Positions 52,398 to 60,880 of a stretch of 64,000 nt of DNA are shown one piece after another. This DNA comes from Ornithoclostridium sp949298505 (GTDB lineage Bacteria > Bacillota > Clostridia > Christensenellales > UBA3700): NCBI GenBank assembly GCA_949298505.1, contig CASFWW010000002.1:19629-83628 (forward strand), written 5' to 3'. Both the position numbers and the translations under genes were made by a program. The stretch's first letter is position 1; the number at the start of each line of letters is the position of its first letter. The notes under the pieces are model-generated. The model was not told the DNA's origin. It made no database searches and saw nothing but the letters and a program-made list of their open reading frames with translations.

Positions 52398-55028
52398 ATG
52401 ATTTGCAAAAAATGCGGCACTGAGTTTGACGGGGCATTTTGTCCCAGGTGTGGGGAGAGGGCAGAAGAAAAACTGACTGTCTGCCCCGTATGCGGCAAAG
52501 AGAGAGCTGAAGGCGAGACGTTCTGCTCAAAATGCGGATATTCTTATGAAAATGCGCGCGCGTCGAAAGAAAAAGTCACGCGTAAAAAAGTTGACTTTTC
52601 AAAGGTCAAAAAAGCGTTTGAAGACAAGTATTGGATCATACCTTCGGCGGGAAGGTTGCTTTTAGGAGTGCTCGTTCTTCTCAGTCTGATAGCGCCCGTG
52701 ATAACTCACGCGGGCGTGAATACTGCGGGCAACGGTTACGTAAACGCGTTCGGCGTAAACGTAACGACGACGTATACTGTGTGTTGCGCCGCGCTTCTGA
52801 TTGCAGGTGTTTACACTCTTGTTTACGGCGCTTATACGCTCATTCGCGCGTTTATGCGTCGTTACTTTGATGTAGGCAAAAAGTTGTATTATATACTTGA
52901 CGGCGTTTTATGCGTTATCGTTGCGGTGATAGGCTGTATCGGCTGTGCGGGCGCGGGAGACTGGTATGCAGACGCAGGTGCGGGACTTAGTTTGTGCGTA
53001 TTTGTCGGAATAGCGGGCGTAGCGTTGCTGTGCCTAAGGATATTATACGAAAACAAGTGGTTTGACAAAAAGCTCGCCTCGGAAGATCCGCTGAACAGTG
53101 AGAGCGACAGGACGCGCGAAAAGAAGCTGAACAAGCCGTACGGCATTACCGTTTCGGTAATAAGCGCGGCTCTTGTTATAGCGATAGCGATAACGTCGGC
53201 GGTATCAATCCTGTATAAAAGCCCGTTTAATTTTACGGCAAGCGGTTTTGCAGAAACGAGAGCAGACGTTATAAAGCAGTTCGGCGTTCCTGAGGGCGCA
53301 GGCGAAAACGACTCTTCTTTTACCTATTACAGCAGCGAATACACCAACATCGACAAGATGATCGAAGCTTTGCAGACGGCGCAGGAAGAGGCGTCGGAAG
53401 ATATCGACGAGGATATAGGCGAGGACTTTGACGAAGGAGATCTTGAAGACGCGTTCGGAGAGGACGAAAAGTACGAAATCGCCATTGACAGTTTGAAAGA
53501 AAAGAAAGAAAAGCTCGTTTACAAAAAGACGACCGTTACTTTCGATAACTACGGCGGAATCGACAGAAAAGGGGACGGAATAACGTCTTATATCTGCGAG
53601 GTTGTAGATCCTGAAGGCGGAGAAAAAACGCTTAAAAGTATAGACTTGTCGGGAAGCTTTTACATAGAATACGAAGACAAAGCGATCCTGTCGTACGTTG
53701 CGCAATATGCGGACGGAAGTTTTATCAAAAGTAACGCAACTTTGAGAAGCGAACATTTTGATAAAGAAGCGAATGAATACGTTTTTACCGACAGTCTGGG
53801 GAAATACACCGTAAAATATAACGATCTGACGTTTATCGGTAAGGACTGCGGATATTATATGACGGGAAAAACGTTGCATATCCTTTCTTATTTCGACGGA
53901 ATATTGGAAAAAGGTTTCGATATCGACAATGTGGAGAGAATAGAAATAGAGGAAGGTCTGACAGAGTTTGATTGCTTGCTTATGCGCGAGGACGGAAATT
54001 TGGAAATGATCAAGTTCAAAAACTTGAAAAGCATGACCGTTCCTTCAACGTTGACGTCGTTCAATATTTCACTGATAGAGAACAGTAAATTTTATAATGA
54101 CGAGTCGAACTGGGACGAAGGGCACGTCTTGTATGTCGGCGGTATGCTTGTCTATGATAACGAAGAACTGAGTGATTACGCGATAAGAGAGGGCACGACC
54201 GCTATTAACGACTCAGTCTTCAACAGTGTGGAGATGAACTCGCTGTATGTTCCGGAAAGCGTAAAGTACGTAAGCCCCGATTCGTTTAACAATTGCAAAA
54301 TAGGACAAATAACGTTGCCTGCGACACTGATAGAAACGTTTAAAGATGTAAAATTCGACAGTATTACGGTAACAGGCGAGGGAGAGATACCTGAGTCCGC
54401 ATTCGCAGGGCGCAGTTCGCTTACCAAAGTAATAATTTCCGACGGAGTGACCTCAATAGGCGACGGTGCGTTCAGGTCGTGCTCATCGCTTACAAGCGTA
54501 TCAATATCTGCAAGCGTCACGAACATTGGGAATAACGTCTTTGAAGATTGCCATTCGCTTGCAGATATAACGGTAGAAGAAGGTAACTCCACGTATAAAT
54601 CGGCAGGAAATTGCTTAATAGACAAATCGACAAAGACTTTGATAAAGGGTTTTAAAACGAGTATTATACCCGATGACGGAAGCGTGACGAGCATCGGAGC
54701 TTATGCGTTTGCAGGGCTTTCTACGCTTGAAAGTATAGCGATACCTGACGGTGTGACTAAGATCGGCGAATACGCGTTTTACGATTGCAGTTCGCTTGTC
54801 GACGTGACAATTGCGGGCAGCGTTAACTATATAGGCTATTATGCGTTCGCCGGTGAAACCGTACTTAAATGCGCAAAGTTTGATATTACAGAAGGATGGG
54901 CGGTATATTTACGTTCATCCTCGTCTGATAAAATTTATAATAGTTTTTCTTCGTCAGATCTTTCCGATTGTTCTAAGGCAGGCTTGCTTCTGCATAATTA
55001 CTACGATTGCTATTGGAAACGCGGATAA
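52398..55028 (+). CDS. Zinc-ribbon, multi-pass membrane and BspA-LRR fusion protein
   Basis: 876 residues. Two zinc ribbons form the N-terminus (Cys 3/6/15/18 and Cys 29/32/43/46). A Lys-rich linker follows, then about four membrane helices (roughly 86-106, 130-155, 165-188, 195-215) and a fifth at about 253-275. The large outer part contains an acidic run of Asp/Glu (about 330-358), an uncharacterised beta-rich region, and BspA-type LRR units from about 600 (IPDGVTKIGEYAFYDCSSL and similar). So it appears to join a cytoplasmic metal-binding domain to an outside recognition domain. Function is unknown. RBS AGGAGG. It is the only gene downstream of the operator array. Confidence 0.85.
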   Translation: MICKKCGTEFDGAFCPRCGERAEEKLTVCPVCGKERAEGETFCSKCGYSYENARASKEKVTRKKVDFSKVKKAFEDKYWIIPSAGRLLLGVLVLLSLIAPVITHAGVNTAGNGYVNAFGVNVTTTYTVCCAALLIAGVYTLVYGAYTLIRAFMRRYFDVGKKLYYILDGVLCVIVAVIGCIGCAGAGDWYADAGAGLSLCVFVGIAGVALLCLRILYENKWFDKKLASEDPLNSESDRTREKKLNKPYGITVSVISAALVIAIAITSAVSILYKSPFNFTASGFAETRADVIKQFGVPEGAGENDSSFTYYSSEYTNIDKMIEALQTAQEEASEDIDEDIGEDFDEGDLEDAFGEDEKYEIAIDSLKEKKEKLVYKKTTVTFDNYGGIDRKGDGITSYICEVVDPEGGEKTLKSIDLSGSFYIEYEDKAILSYVAQYADGSFIKSNATLRSEHFDKEANEYVFTDSLGKYTVKYNDLTFIGKDCGYYMTGKTLHILSYFDGILEKGFDIDNVERIEIEEGLTEFDCLLMREDGNLEMIKFKNLKSMTVPSTLTSFNISLIENSKFYNDESNWDEGHVLYVGGMLVYDNEELSDYAIREGTTAINDSVFNSVEMNSLYVPESVKYVSPDSFNNCKIGQITLPATLIETFKDVKFDSITVTGEGEIPESAFAGRSSLTKVIISDGVTSIGDGAFRSCSSLTSVSISASVTNIGNNVFEDCHSLADITVEEGNSTYKSAGNCLIDKSTKTLIKGFKTSIIPDDGSVTSIGAYAFAGLSTLESIAIPDGVTKIGEYAFYDCSSLVDVTIAGSVNYIGYYAFAGETVLKCAKFDITEGWAVYLRSSSSDKIYNSFSSSDLSDCSKAGLLLHNYYDCYWKRG

Positions 55029-55051
55029 TAAAAGACGTAGCTGAAAACATA

Positions 55052-55087
55052 AACGGACCCGGGTAAAATGCCCGGGTCCGTTTTTTA
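55052..55087. terminator. Strong bidirectional terminator
   Basis: ACGGACCCGGG and CCCGGGTCCGT form an 11-bp perfect stem, followed by TTTTTT. It lies between the convergent LRR and AEC genes. Confidence 0.9.
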
Positions 55088-55130
55088 ATCGGTCGTATTT
55101 ATAAAAACGCGCGCCTAAGCGGCAAAACAA

Positions 55131-56078
55131 TCACGCCGCGCCGCCGATCGCCTGCAATATCAGCGTCATTACGGGCAGGGTAGCCACGCTGAAGACGGTG
55201 CCGAGAAGAACGAGGTTGGCGGCGTTTTCCTGACCTTCGCCGAGCATTTCGGCAAAGTTGAGGACGACGCTGGCGACGGGCGCCGCGCAGAGAATGAACA
55301 TTGAATATTTGACGTACTGTTCGAACGGCAAAAACCATATGAGAAGCATGCCGATGAACGGGAAGATCATCTGTTTTACAAATACTATCGCGTATTGAGA
55401 CGGGGTGCAGAAAAGAGACTTCGGCTTTACCGTGGCAAGGCGCATACCCATTATCAGCATACACATAGGGGTCGACATTTTGCCCAGAAGAGTAAATATG
55501 CCCGCTACTTTTTCAGGCAGTCTCCAGGTCGTGAAGAAAAGCGGCAGGCAGATTATCATCGCTATTGCCGCGGGGTTTACAATCGCTTTCCACGGCTTGA
55601 TATATTTTTTGTCGCGCGTTATTATCGCGGAGCCGATCGTCCAGCCGAATATGTTCATGCCGAGGAGATAGGAGACTGAAAGTATCGTTACGTTGGGGTT
55701 GTCGGGGAAGAGAGCCTGTAAAAGGGGTACGCCCATGAACGCGCAGTTTCCGAAGCTGGTCGCCACGTTGTACACGCGGTATTTGACGTCGTCATATTTC
55801 TTGCGAAGAATGAGAAAGGCAAGCCCGAGCATTATCGCCTGCGCCGCCATCGAGATGAAGAAAAACCCGATTATCTGAATGATCAGTTCTTTGGTATATT
55901 CGGGCACCGCGTTGACCGAGTAAACGGTCAGGCACGGACTGCACACATACATCAGTATGACGGCAAACGAAGATATGCTCACAGGTTTTATCAGCTTTGC
56001 CTTTACTGAAATAAAGCCCGGTACGGCGTAGACCAGCATGGTCGCGACCGCGATCAGCGTTGTGATGAAAAACTCCAT
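55131..56078 (-). CDS. AEC (auxin efflux carrier) family transporter
   Basis: 315 residues with about ten hydrophobic helices, the usual AEC make-up. The N-terminal ITTLIAVATMLVYAVPGFIS and the mid-chain FMGVPLLQALFPDNPN are typical (Asn/Gly/Pro motif of the unwound helix). The C-terminal CAAPVASVVLNFAEML is the second such element. Bacterial members export organic acids such as malate or take up auxin-like acids; the substrate is unknown. The start at 56078 follows GAGGAG. A single gene with its own promoter. Confidence 0.88.
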   Translation of the reverse strand: MEFFITTLIAVATMLVYAVPGFISVKAKLIKPVSISSFAVILMYVCSPCLTVYSVNAVPEYTKELIIQIIGFFFISMAAQAIMLGLAFLILRKKYDDVKYRVYNVATSFGNCAFMGVPLLQALFPDNPNVTILSVSYLLGMNIFGWTIGSAIITRDKKYIKPWKAIVNPAAIAMIICLPLFFTTWRLPEKVAGIFTLLGKMSTPMCMLIMGMRLATVKPKSLFCTPSQYAIVFVKQMIFPFIGMLLIWFLPFEQYVKYSMFILCAAPVASVVLNFAEMLGEGQENAANLVLLGTVFSVATLPVMTLILQAIGGAA

Positions 56079-56140
56079 AAACTCCTCTTTGCGCCGATAT
56101 CGCAAGCGGCGCGCGCGTATATGCTTGATTGACCAAAGGT

Positions 56141-56169
56141 ATTATATTACCGCGCGCAAAAACAGTCAA
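56141..56169 (-). promoter_or_regulatory. Promoter of the AEC transporter
   Basis: On the minus strand, TTGACT-17 bp-TATAAT. Confidence 0.82.
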
Positions 56170-56265
56170 ATAAAAGTAAGGGGCAAAATATGGATTTTTT
56201 GAAAGGATAGAGAGGATGAGAACATACGGTTTGTCCATAAACTAAAAGGCGAAAAAATGAAATGA

Positions 56266-56304
56266 AAAAGCCGCCTTCCTTTAGCGGGAAAGCGGCGGAT
56301 TTTT
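56266..56304 (-). terminator. Terminator of the rubrerythrin-hrb operon
   Basis: CCGCCGCTTTCCC and GGAAGGCGGC pair with a small asymmetry and are followed on the minus strand by TTTTTC. Confidence 0.8.
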
Positions 56305-56316
56305 TAAACAACGGCT

Positions 56317-56949
56317 TTATTTTTTGACAAATGCCGATTTGGGTTGCTTGCAGACGGGGCATCTGAAATCTTCGGGAAGATCTTCAAACGGAGTCTCTCC
56401 GTCGTATACGTAGCCGCACACGGAGCATACCCATTTGCCTTTCTCCTGCTTTTCTTCGATATAGGTCGGCGCATTCTTGGCAGTCTTGCCTTTTATGACG
56501 TTGTGGTAATAAGCGTAAGTCATCGGGGGCTTGTTTTCAAGGACGTCCGCATCGGTAACTTTTCCCAAAAATACCGTGTGCGTGTCTGTTTCAAGCGTTT
56601 TTTCCACTTCGCAGACTATATACGCAGCGGCGTTGTCAACTATGGGCATCATGCCTTTTACCGAATAGTCGACCTTATCGAATTTATTCGTATCTTTGCC
56701 TGAAGAGAAGCCGAAAGTGCCGATTATGTCGGGTGCGGACTGTTCATGCAGAACGCTTACCGCAAACCTTTTGCTTCTTTCGATACATTTGTGGGTATAG
56801 TTGTTTTTGTTCACGCTTACGGCGATCGTAGCGGGTGAGGACGTTATCTGCATAACGCTGTTTACGGTGCAACCCGTAGGTCTGCCGTTATCCCACGCGC
56901 TTAAAATATAAACGCCGTAACTTAATGCGCGGAAAGCCGAATTGTTCAT
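56317..56949 (-). CDS. hrb: Flavin reductase-rubredoxin fusion (high-molecular-weight rubredoxin, Hrb)
   Basis: 210 residues. Residues 1-150 form a flavin reductase-like FMN domain (LSYGVYILSAWDNGRPTGCTVN, FAVSVLHEQS). Residues about 160-210 are a rubredoxin with CSVCGY and CPVCK holding one iron. In acetogens such proteins pass electrons from NAD(P)H to flavodiiron protein or rubrerythrin. The ATG lies one base after the rubrerythrin stop, with no separate RBS, so the two are translated together and probably work as donor and acceptor. Confidence 0.92.
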   Translation of the reverse strand: MNNSAFRALSYGVYILSAWDNGRPTGCTVNSVMQITSSPATIAVSVNKNNYTHKCIERSKRFAVSVLHEQSAPDIIGTFGFSSGKDTNKFDKVDYSVKGMMPIVDNAAAYIVCEVEKTLETDTHTVFLGKVTDADVLENKPPMTYAYYHNVIKGKTAKNAPTYIEEKQEKGKWVCSVCGYVYDGETPFEDLPEDFRCPVCKQPKSAFVKK

Positions 56950-56950
56950 A

Positions 56951-57487
56951 TCAATAGTTTTTGCTTCTCAGTTGGAAATATGCCTGCGGATGAGCGCAAA
57001 CGGGGCATACTTCGGGCGCTTCTTTTCCGACGTGGATATGTCCGCAGTTGTTGCAGATCCATTCGTTTTCGCCGACCTTCTTGAATACTTCGCCTTTTTC
57101 GATATTCGCGAGCAGGGCGCGGTATCTTTCTTCGTGCTCCTTTTCGATAGCGGCAACGCCGTCGAAAAGCTTAGCTATTTCTTCAAAACCTTCTTCGCGC
57201 ACTTCTTTTGCGAAAGTAGCGTACATATCCGTCCATTCGTACATTTCGCCCGCAGCTGCGTCAGCGAGGTTTTCAACGGTGGAAGGGATGCCGCCGTGAA
57301 GAAGTTTGAACCATATCTTAGCGTGTTCCTTTTCGTTGTTTGCGGTTTCCTCAAAAAAATTGGCTATCTGAATGTAGCCGTCCTTCTTCGCCTTGGAAGC
57401 GTAGTAGGTGTACTTGTTTCTCGCCTGAGATTCACCCGCAAAAGCGGTCTCGAGATTTTTCTCGGTTTTCGTACCTTTGATATCCAT
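56951..57487 (-). CDS. rbr: Classical rubrerythrin
   Basis: 178 residues. The N-terminal ferritin-like diiron domain has GESQARNKYTYYASKAK, ETANNEKEHAKIWFK and IEKEHEERY (E-x-x-H ligands). The C-terminal rubredoxin domain has CNNCGH and CPVCAHPQAYF. It reduces H2O2 in the cytoplasm. This order is opposite to the protein at 30583, so the genome has both types. The start at 57487 follows AAGGAG; an earlier ATG-led frame would begin at the promoter. Confidence 0.94.
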   Translation of the reverse strand: MDIKGTKTEKNLETAFAGESQARNKYTYYASKAKKDGYIQIANFFEETANNEKEHAKIWFKLLHGGIPSTVENLADAAAGEMYEWTDMYATFAKEVREEGFEEIAKLFDGVAAIEKEHEERYRALLANIEKGEVFKKVGENEWICNNCGHIHVGKEAPEVCPVCAHPQAYFQLRSKNY

Positions 57488-57530
57488 ATGATTTTCTCCT
57501 TTTTTTTGCCCGTATCCGAGCTTCAGCATA

Positions 57531-57559
57531 ATTATAAAATATGAAAACCGCCTTGTCAA
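57531..57559 (-). promoter_or_regulatory. Perfect consensus promoter of rbr-hrb
   Basis: On the minus strand, TTGACA-17 bp-TATAAT. Confidence 0.88.
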
Positions 57560-57683
57560 TACGCAATTTCGCCCGAAAGCGCAGTTATGTGACAAAGTCA
57601 CAGAACGTCTTGGAAAAAGAGGAGTTTTGCGTTATATAAGCCGGTTTTTTACATTTTGCGCGGACGTTATCCGAGGCAATCGC

Positions 57684-57712
57684 TTGTCAAAAATCCGCCG
57701 TAATGATAAAAT
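57684..57712 (+). promoter_or_regulatory. Promoter of the MntR/DtxR-like gene
   Basis: TTGTCA-17 bp-TAAAAT. Confidence 0.7.
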
Positions 57713-57739
57713 GATTGTAGACGACAGGGCGGTGAAGAT

Positions 57740-58114
57740 ATGAAGATCCGGGAATCAGGCGAAAATTATCTTGAGACGATACTCAGGCTCGGCAACAGAC
57801 AGGGCAACGTGCGTTCGATCGACCTTGCCGTGGAGTTGAATTATTCCAAGCCGAGCATTTCGCGCGCAGTCAGCCTGCTTAAGAAAGCCGGATATCTTAC
57901 CGTCGACGAAAACGGGTATATCGAACTTACCGCCGCCGGTCTCGAAAAGGCAAATTCCGTCTACGAAAAGCACAGAATAATAAAGAGTTTTCTGGTAAAG
58001 GTGCTCGGTGTGAACGACGAGACTGCCGAAAACGACGCTTGTAAAATAGAGCACATAATAAGCGACGAAAGTTTCGGCGCGATGAAAAATTACGTGAAAA
58101 AGTTCGGGGAATGA
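57740..58114 (+). CDS. MntR/DtxR-family metal-dependent regulator
   Basis: 124 residues, near the short end for the family. The winged helix is clear: ESGENYLETILRLGNRQGNV, RSIDLAVELNYSKPSISRAV (recognition helix) and LLKKAGYLTVDENGYIELT. The dimer domain has HRIIKSFLVKVLGV and the metal-binding segment NDACKIEHIISDE. It probably senses Mn or Fe. No SH3-like third domain is present. RBS GGCGGTG, and a terminator follows. Confidence 0.87.
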   Translation: MKIRESGENYLETILRLGNRQGNVRSIDLAVELNYSKPSISRAVSLLKKAGYLTVDENGYIELTAAGLEKANSVYEKHRIIKSFLVKVLGVNDETAENDACKIEHIISDESFGAMKNYVKKFGE

Positions 58115-58127
58115 GCGAAAACGACCA

Positions 58128-58151
58128 AGGGAGCCGAACGGCTCTTTTTTT
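58128..58151 (+). terminator. Terminator of the MntR/DtxR-like gene
   Basis: GAGCCG-AAC-GGCTC followed by seven T residues. Confidence 0.82.
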
Positions 58152-58262
58152 ATGCAAAAATAATCGGAAACCGCCGCTATTTTGCGCGTTGTTAAATAAT
58201 ATTGCCGATCGCTTGCAAAGATCGGATTGAGAACGCAAACGTATTTTACGAAAAAATATTTA

Positions 58263-58278
58263 GTTAGCTATCGCTAAC
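58263..58278. promoter_or_regulatory. Palindrome 1 upstream of the second DtxR-like gene
   Basis: GTTAGC-TATC-GCTAAC ends three bases before the -35. It resembles half-sites of DtxR/IdeR boxes (TTAG..CTAA). Confidence 0.65.
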
Positions 58279-58281
58279 CAT

Positions 58282-58310
58282 TTGACTGCAAGGCTGTGAT
58301 ACAATATAAT
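58282..58310 (+). promoter_or_regulatory. Promoter of the second DtxR-like gene
   Basis: TTGACT-17 bp-TATAAT, between the two palindromes. A leader of about 110 nt follows and contains an ACGGG/CCCGT hairpin at 58323-58339. Confidence 0.82.
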
Positions 58311-58353
58311 AAATACGAATTAACGGGAATGTTCCCCGTATCTTTCTGCTCGT

Positions 58354-58373
58354 GGGTTAGCGACAGCTAACCC
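58354..58373. promoter_or_regulatory. Palindrome 2 in the leader of the second DtxR-like gene
   Basis: GGGTTAGC-GACA-GCTAACCC repeats the core of palindrome 1 (TTAGC-GAYA-GCTAA on one strand). It can also form an RNA hairpin. Confidence 0.65.
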
Positions 58374-58427
58374 GCGCGAGGAGAGAAAACAGAGCGCCTG
58401 TTAAGACTTGACAGAGAGGTGATTTGA

Positions 58428-58784
58428 GTGACGGCATCGGAATACAGATATATTCAGGCAATCGTATCTGTAAAAAAGGAAAAGGGCAGAGTCACAATGT
58501 CGGACATAGCTCAGAAACTGGCATTTGCGAGGGCGAGCGTATACAAAAAGCTGCTTTCTCTCGGAGAGCAGGGGTATATCGTGAAAGAGGACGGGAAGTA
58601 CGTCGGCGTGACGAAAAAGGGCGAGACCGAATACGATGCTGTCGGAAAGCTCGCGAACGTCTGCGCGGAAATGCTTGCGGAAAAGACGGGGCTTGAAAAG
58701 AAGTTCCTGATCCATGACGCCGTGAACATAGCGTGCGTGCTGTCGTCAAGATGCAGAAATCGTCTTCTTGATCAACGGGTATGA
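58428..58784 (+). CDS. Second small DtxR-like winged-helix regulator
   Basis: 118 residues, starting at GTG after GAGGTG. YRYIQAIVSVKKEKGRVTMS, then DIAQKLAFARASVYKKLLSL and GYIVKEDGKYVGVTKKGE make a winged helix of the DtxR type. The C-terminal half resembles a shortened dimer domain (HDAVNIACVLSS, compare DACKIEHIIS in the gene at 57740). Metal ligands are not fully recognisable. It is flanked upstream by two palindromes around its own promoter, suggesting autoregulation. Confidence 0.78.
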   Translation: MTASEYRYIQAIVSVKKEKGRVTMSDIAQKLAFARASVYKKLLSLGEQGYIVKEDGKYVGVTKKGETEYDAVGKLANVCAEMLAEKTGLEKKFLIHDAVNIACVLSSRCRNRLLDQRV

Positions 58785-58813
58785 TTTTCACAACACAACT
58801 TATAATCTCCGAT

Positions 58814-58843
58814 GGCGGGGCGGCGGCAGCCGCTCCGTTTTTC
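58814..58843 (+). terminator. Terminator of the second DtxR-like gene
   Basis: GGGGCGGC-GGCA-GCCGCTCC followed by GTTTTT. Confidence 0.8.
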
Positions 58844-58874
58844 TGTTTTCAGAGAGAATATCGGCATTAATGCT

Positions 58875-58903
58875 TTGTCTGCCGCCGCATTGTGTGTTAT
58901 CAT
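58875..58903 (+). promoter_or_regulatory. Promoter giving a leaderless mRNA for the HAD gene
   Basis: TTGTCT-17 bp-TATCAT, six bases, then ATG at 58910; no RBS. Confidence 0.6.
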
Positions 58904-58909
58904 TATCTT

Positions 58910-59626
58910 ATGGAAAAAATGATAGTTCTGCTTGACGCAGACGACACTTTGCTGGATTTCGGGAAAAGCGAGAGAGAGTCCATCGTGACCACGCTGAACG
59001 AATTCGGGATCGGTGTCAGCGAAAAAATCGTCGACAGATACGTGCAGATCAATCTGCATTGCTGGAAATTGCTCGAAACGGGCAAGATCACGCGCGAGTA
59101 TCTTGACCGGCTGCGCTTCGATATGCTTTTTGACGAGTTCGGGATAACGGGTAAAGACACGGTGACAGTGGGTGCGACGTACCGCGCTCATCTGACTGAA
59201 AAGGGATATGTCATCGACGGCTGTATTGAATTTCTTAAAAATATTTCTTTGAAATACAGGCTTTTTCTGGTGACCAACGGCACTCAGCCTACTCAGATAG
59301 CAAGACTTAAAACCGCGGGCATAGACGGATTTTTTGAGGACAAGTTCTATTCTGAGCAGATAGGCTGCGCGAAGCCGTACAAGGGATTTTTCGACTATGT
59401 GTTTTCGCATATAAAGGATTTCGACAAGTCGCGCACGGTGCTTGTCGGAGACTCGCTTTCGTCAGATATACTCGGCGCGAACAATGCGAGGATAACCGGC
59501 GTGTGGTTCAATCCGAACGGAAATGCCGTCGAAGGCATAGCGTCGCCAGACTATACCGTATGCGGGTATGAAGAACTGGAAGCCCTGCTTGAAAAACTGG
59601 ACGGGGAAAAGACAGGCAAGATCTGA
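58910..59626 (+). CDS. YjjG-type HAD phosphatase (noncanonical pyrimidine nucleotidase-like)
   Basis: 238 residues. The HAD motifs are in order: DADDTLLDF (motif I, nucleophile Asp; the first residue pair is DADD), LVTNGT (motif II), the lysine in GCAKPYKGFFDYV (motif III) and LVGDSLSSDILGANNA (motif IV). The spacing and helical cap fit YjjG-like 5'-nucleotidases, which clean up damaged pyrimidine nucleotides. An alternative ATG lies nine bases downstream. The predicted mRNA begins at the first ATG. Confidence 0.87.
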   Translation: MEKMIVLLDADDTLLDFGKSERESIVTTLNEFGIGVSEKIVDRYVQINLHCWKLLETGKITREYLDRLRFDMLFDEFGITGKDTVTVGATYRAHLTEKGYVIDGCIEFLKNISLKYRLFLVTNGTQPTQIARLKTAGIDGFFEDKFYSEQIGCAKPYKGFFDYVFSHIKDFDKSRTVLVGDSLSSDILGANNARITGVWFNPNGNAVEGIASPDYTVCGYEELEALLEKLDGEKTGKI

Positions 59627-59646
59627 AAAGCAAACTTAACAAGAAG

Positions 59647-59674
59647 AAAAAAGCGCCTGAAGCGGCGCTTTTTG
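59647..59674. terminator. Bidirectional terminator
   Basis: AAAAAGCGCC and GGCGCTTTTT pair, between the convergent HAD and GH16 genes. Confidence 0.87.
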
Positions 59675-59707
59675 TTTACACGTTTCTGGTTTTCGGGTTT
59701 GATTTTG

Positions 59708-60739
59708 TCAGCTGGTAAAATCCAGATCGCCTCCGAAGCAGTCGTCTGATATCTCGTATTGCGCGTAAGAGGAGTTCTGCCAGACCTTTACGTAGTCCAC
59801 GTAAAACACGCTCTCTGAGTCCTCGTCGAATTTGCCGATGCGCTGACCGTGAGGTCCGTATCCGTCGCCGGCGTCTATCTCCACGGTAAGGCGCAAAAAC
59901 TCCTTTACGTGGGACACTCCGCCGCCCATACTCGCCCATGTGGGCTGACCGTCAACGTAAAACACGTAATAAAGCGGAGTCCATTTGAGCGCGAAAGTGT
60001 GATAGCCGTCATAAAGATCGGTGCCGGTGTCAACTATATAGTCATCGACCTTTGCGAACTCGCCGTAGCCGTTCCAGAGCAGGGCGTGCCCCATCTTTTC
60101 CGGATGCTTGATAAACGCGCTTTCAAACACGTCGATCTCTGTGCCGTCTACCCCTTCCGCGCCGACTTTACGCATATTGGACGACTGAAGCCAGAACGCA
60201 GACCACAGTCCGTCCGCGTCAGGGAATTTGACTCGCGTCTCGAAATAGCCGAATGCCTGCGCGAAAAGAAGCTCGTCGGACGAACCCTTGTTGTCGCTCT
60301 GGTTTCCGATCACGGCGCGCGTTTCTATACCGCCTGTGAATCTTCCTTCAGACGGGCAGGTGCCGTCGGGACATACGTGGTTTTCGGAATAAAAACTTCT
60401 TATTTGGAGAGTGCCGTCCGCAACGGTCACGGCGTCAGGGCACCAGTAGACGTTTTGCTCCGGCTTGTTCTTATCGTTGCTTTCACAGCGTATCGCGTGC
60501 GGTGAAGTCGTCCAGATCTCTCTGTTTCCGTCGTAGTTTTCTCCGAAAGTTATCCCTTCGTTCAGTTCACTGCCGTCGAAGCCGTCTTCGAAAACAAGAT
60601 GCCAACCGTCTTTTCCGAGTACCGGGAGAGAGAGGTCGTAGGCGTCGTTCTGCCATTTTTCGCCGTCGCACGAGACTAATGCGAAAACAGCAGTGATAAT
60701 AATGACGAAGCACGCCGCAAGCGCTATTGATTTTTTCAT
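59708..60739 (-). CDS. GH16 beta-glucanase-like lipoprotein
   Basis: 343 residues. The lipoprotein signal ends at LVSC (Cys 24), so the enzyme sits on the outside of the membrane. The GH16 fold follows with the catalytic pair in EIDVFES (Glu 201 and Glu 206, Asp 203). GYFETRVKFPDADGLWSAFWLQS and YHTFALKWTPLYYVFYVDG are typical strands. Likely substrates are beta-1,3 or mixed-linkage glucans, but other GH16 activities are possible. ATG 60739 has GAGGTA eight bases upstream; the GTG six bases earlier is too close to it. Confidence 0.9.
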   Translation of the reverse strand: MKKSIALAACFVIIITAVFALVSCDGEKWQNDAYDLSLPVLGKDGWHLVFEDGFDGSELNEGITFGENYDGNREIWTTSPHAIRCESNDKNKPEQNVYWCPDAVTVADGTLQIRSFYSENHVCPDGTCPSEGRFTGGIETRAVIGNQSDNKGSSDELLFAQAFGYFETRVKFPDADGLWSAFWLQSSNMRKVGAEGVDGTEIDVFESAFIKHPEKMGHALLWNGYGEFAKVDDYIVDTGTDLYDGYHTFALKWTPLYYVFYVDGQPTWASMGGGVSHVKEFLRLTVEIDAGDGYGPHGQRIGKFDEDSESVFYVDYVKVWQNSSYAQYEISDDCFGGDLDFTS

Positions 60740-60774
60740 TTTCACACTACCTCAGAGATTTTTCAGATAAGTAA

Positions 60775-60803
60775 AGTATAAGTTGGGTGCTTCCCGCTGT
60801 CAA
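60775..60803 (-). promoter_or_regulatory. Promoter of the GH16 gene
   Basis: On the minus strand, TTGACA-17 bp-TATACT. Confidence 0.82.
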
Positions 60804-60880
60804 TCGAGCATGATGTTTTAGGAGATAATATACACGCTTGAAATTATAATTTTTAACAAAAAAGTTGATTTTCGCTATCA

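Noticed and set aside
57525..57545. A PerR box at the rubrerythrin promoter
   Set aside because: On the minus strand TTATAAT is present, but the expected mirror half is not. The half-match is explained by the -10 box.
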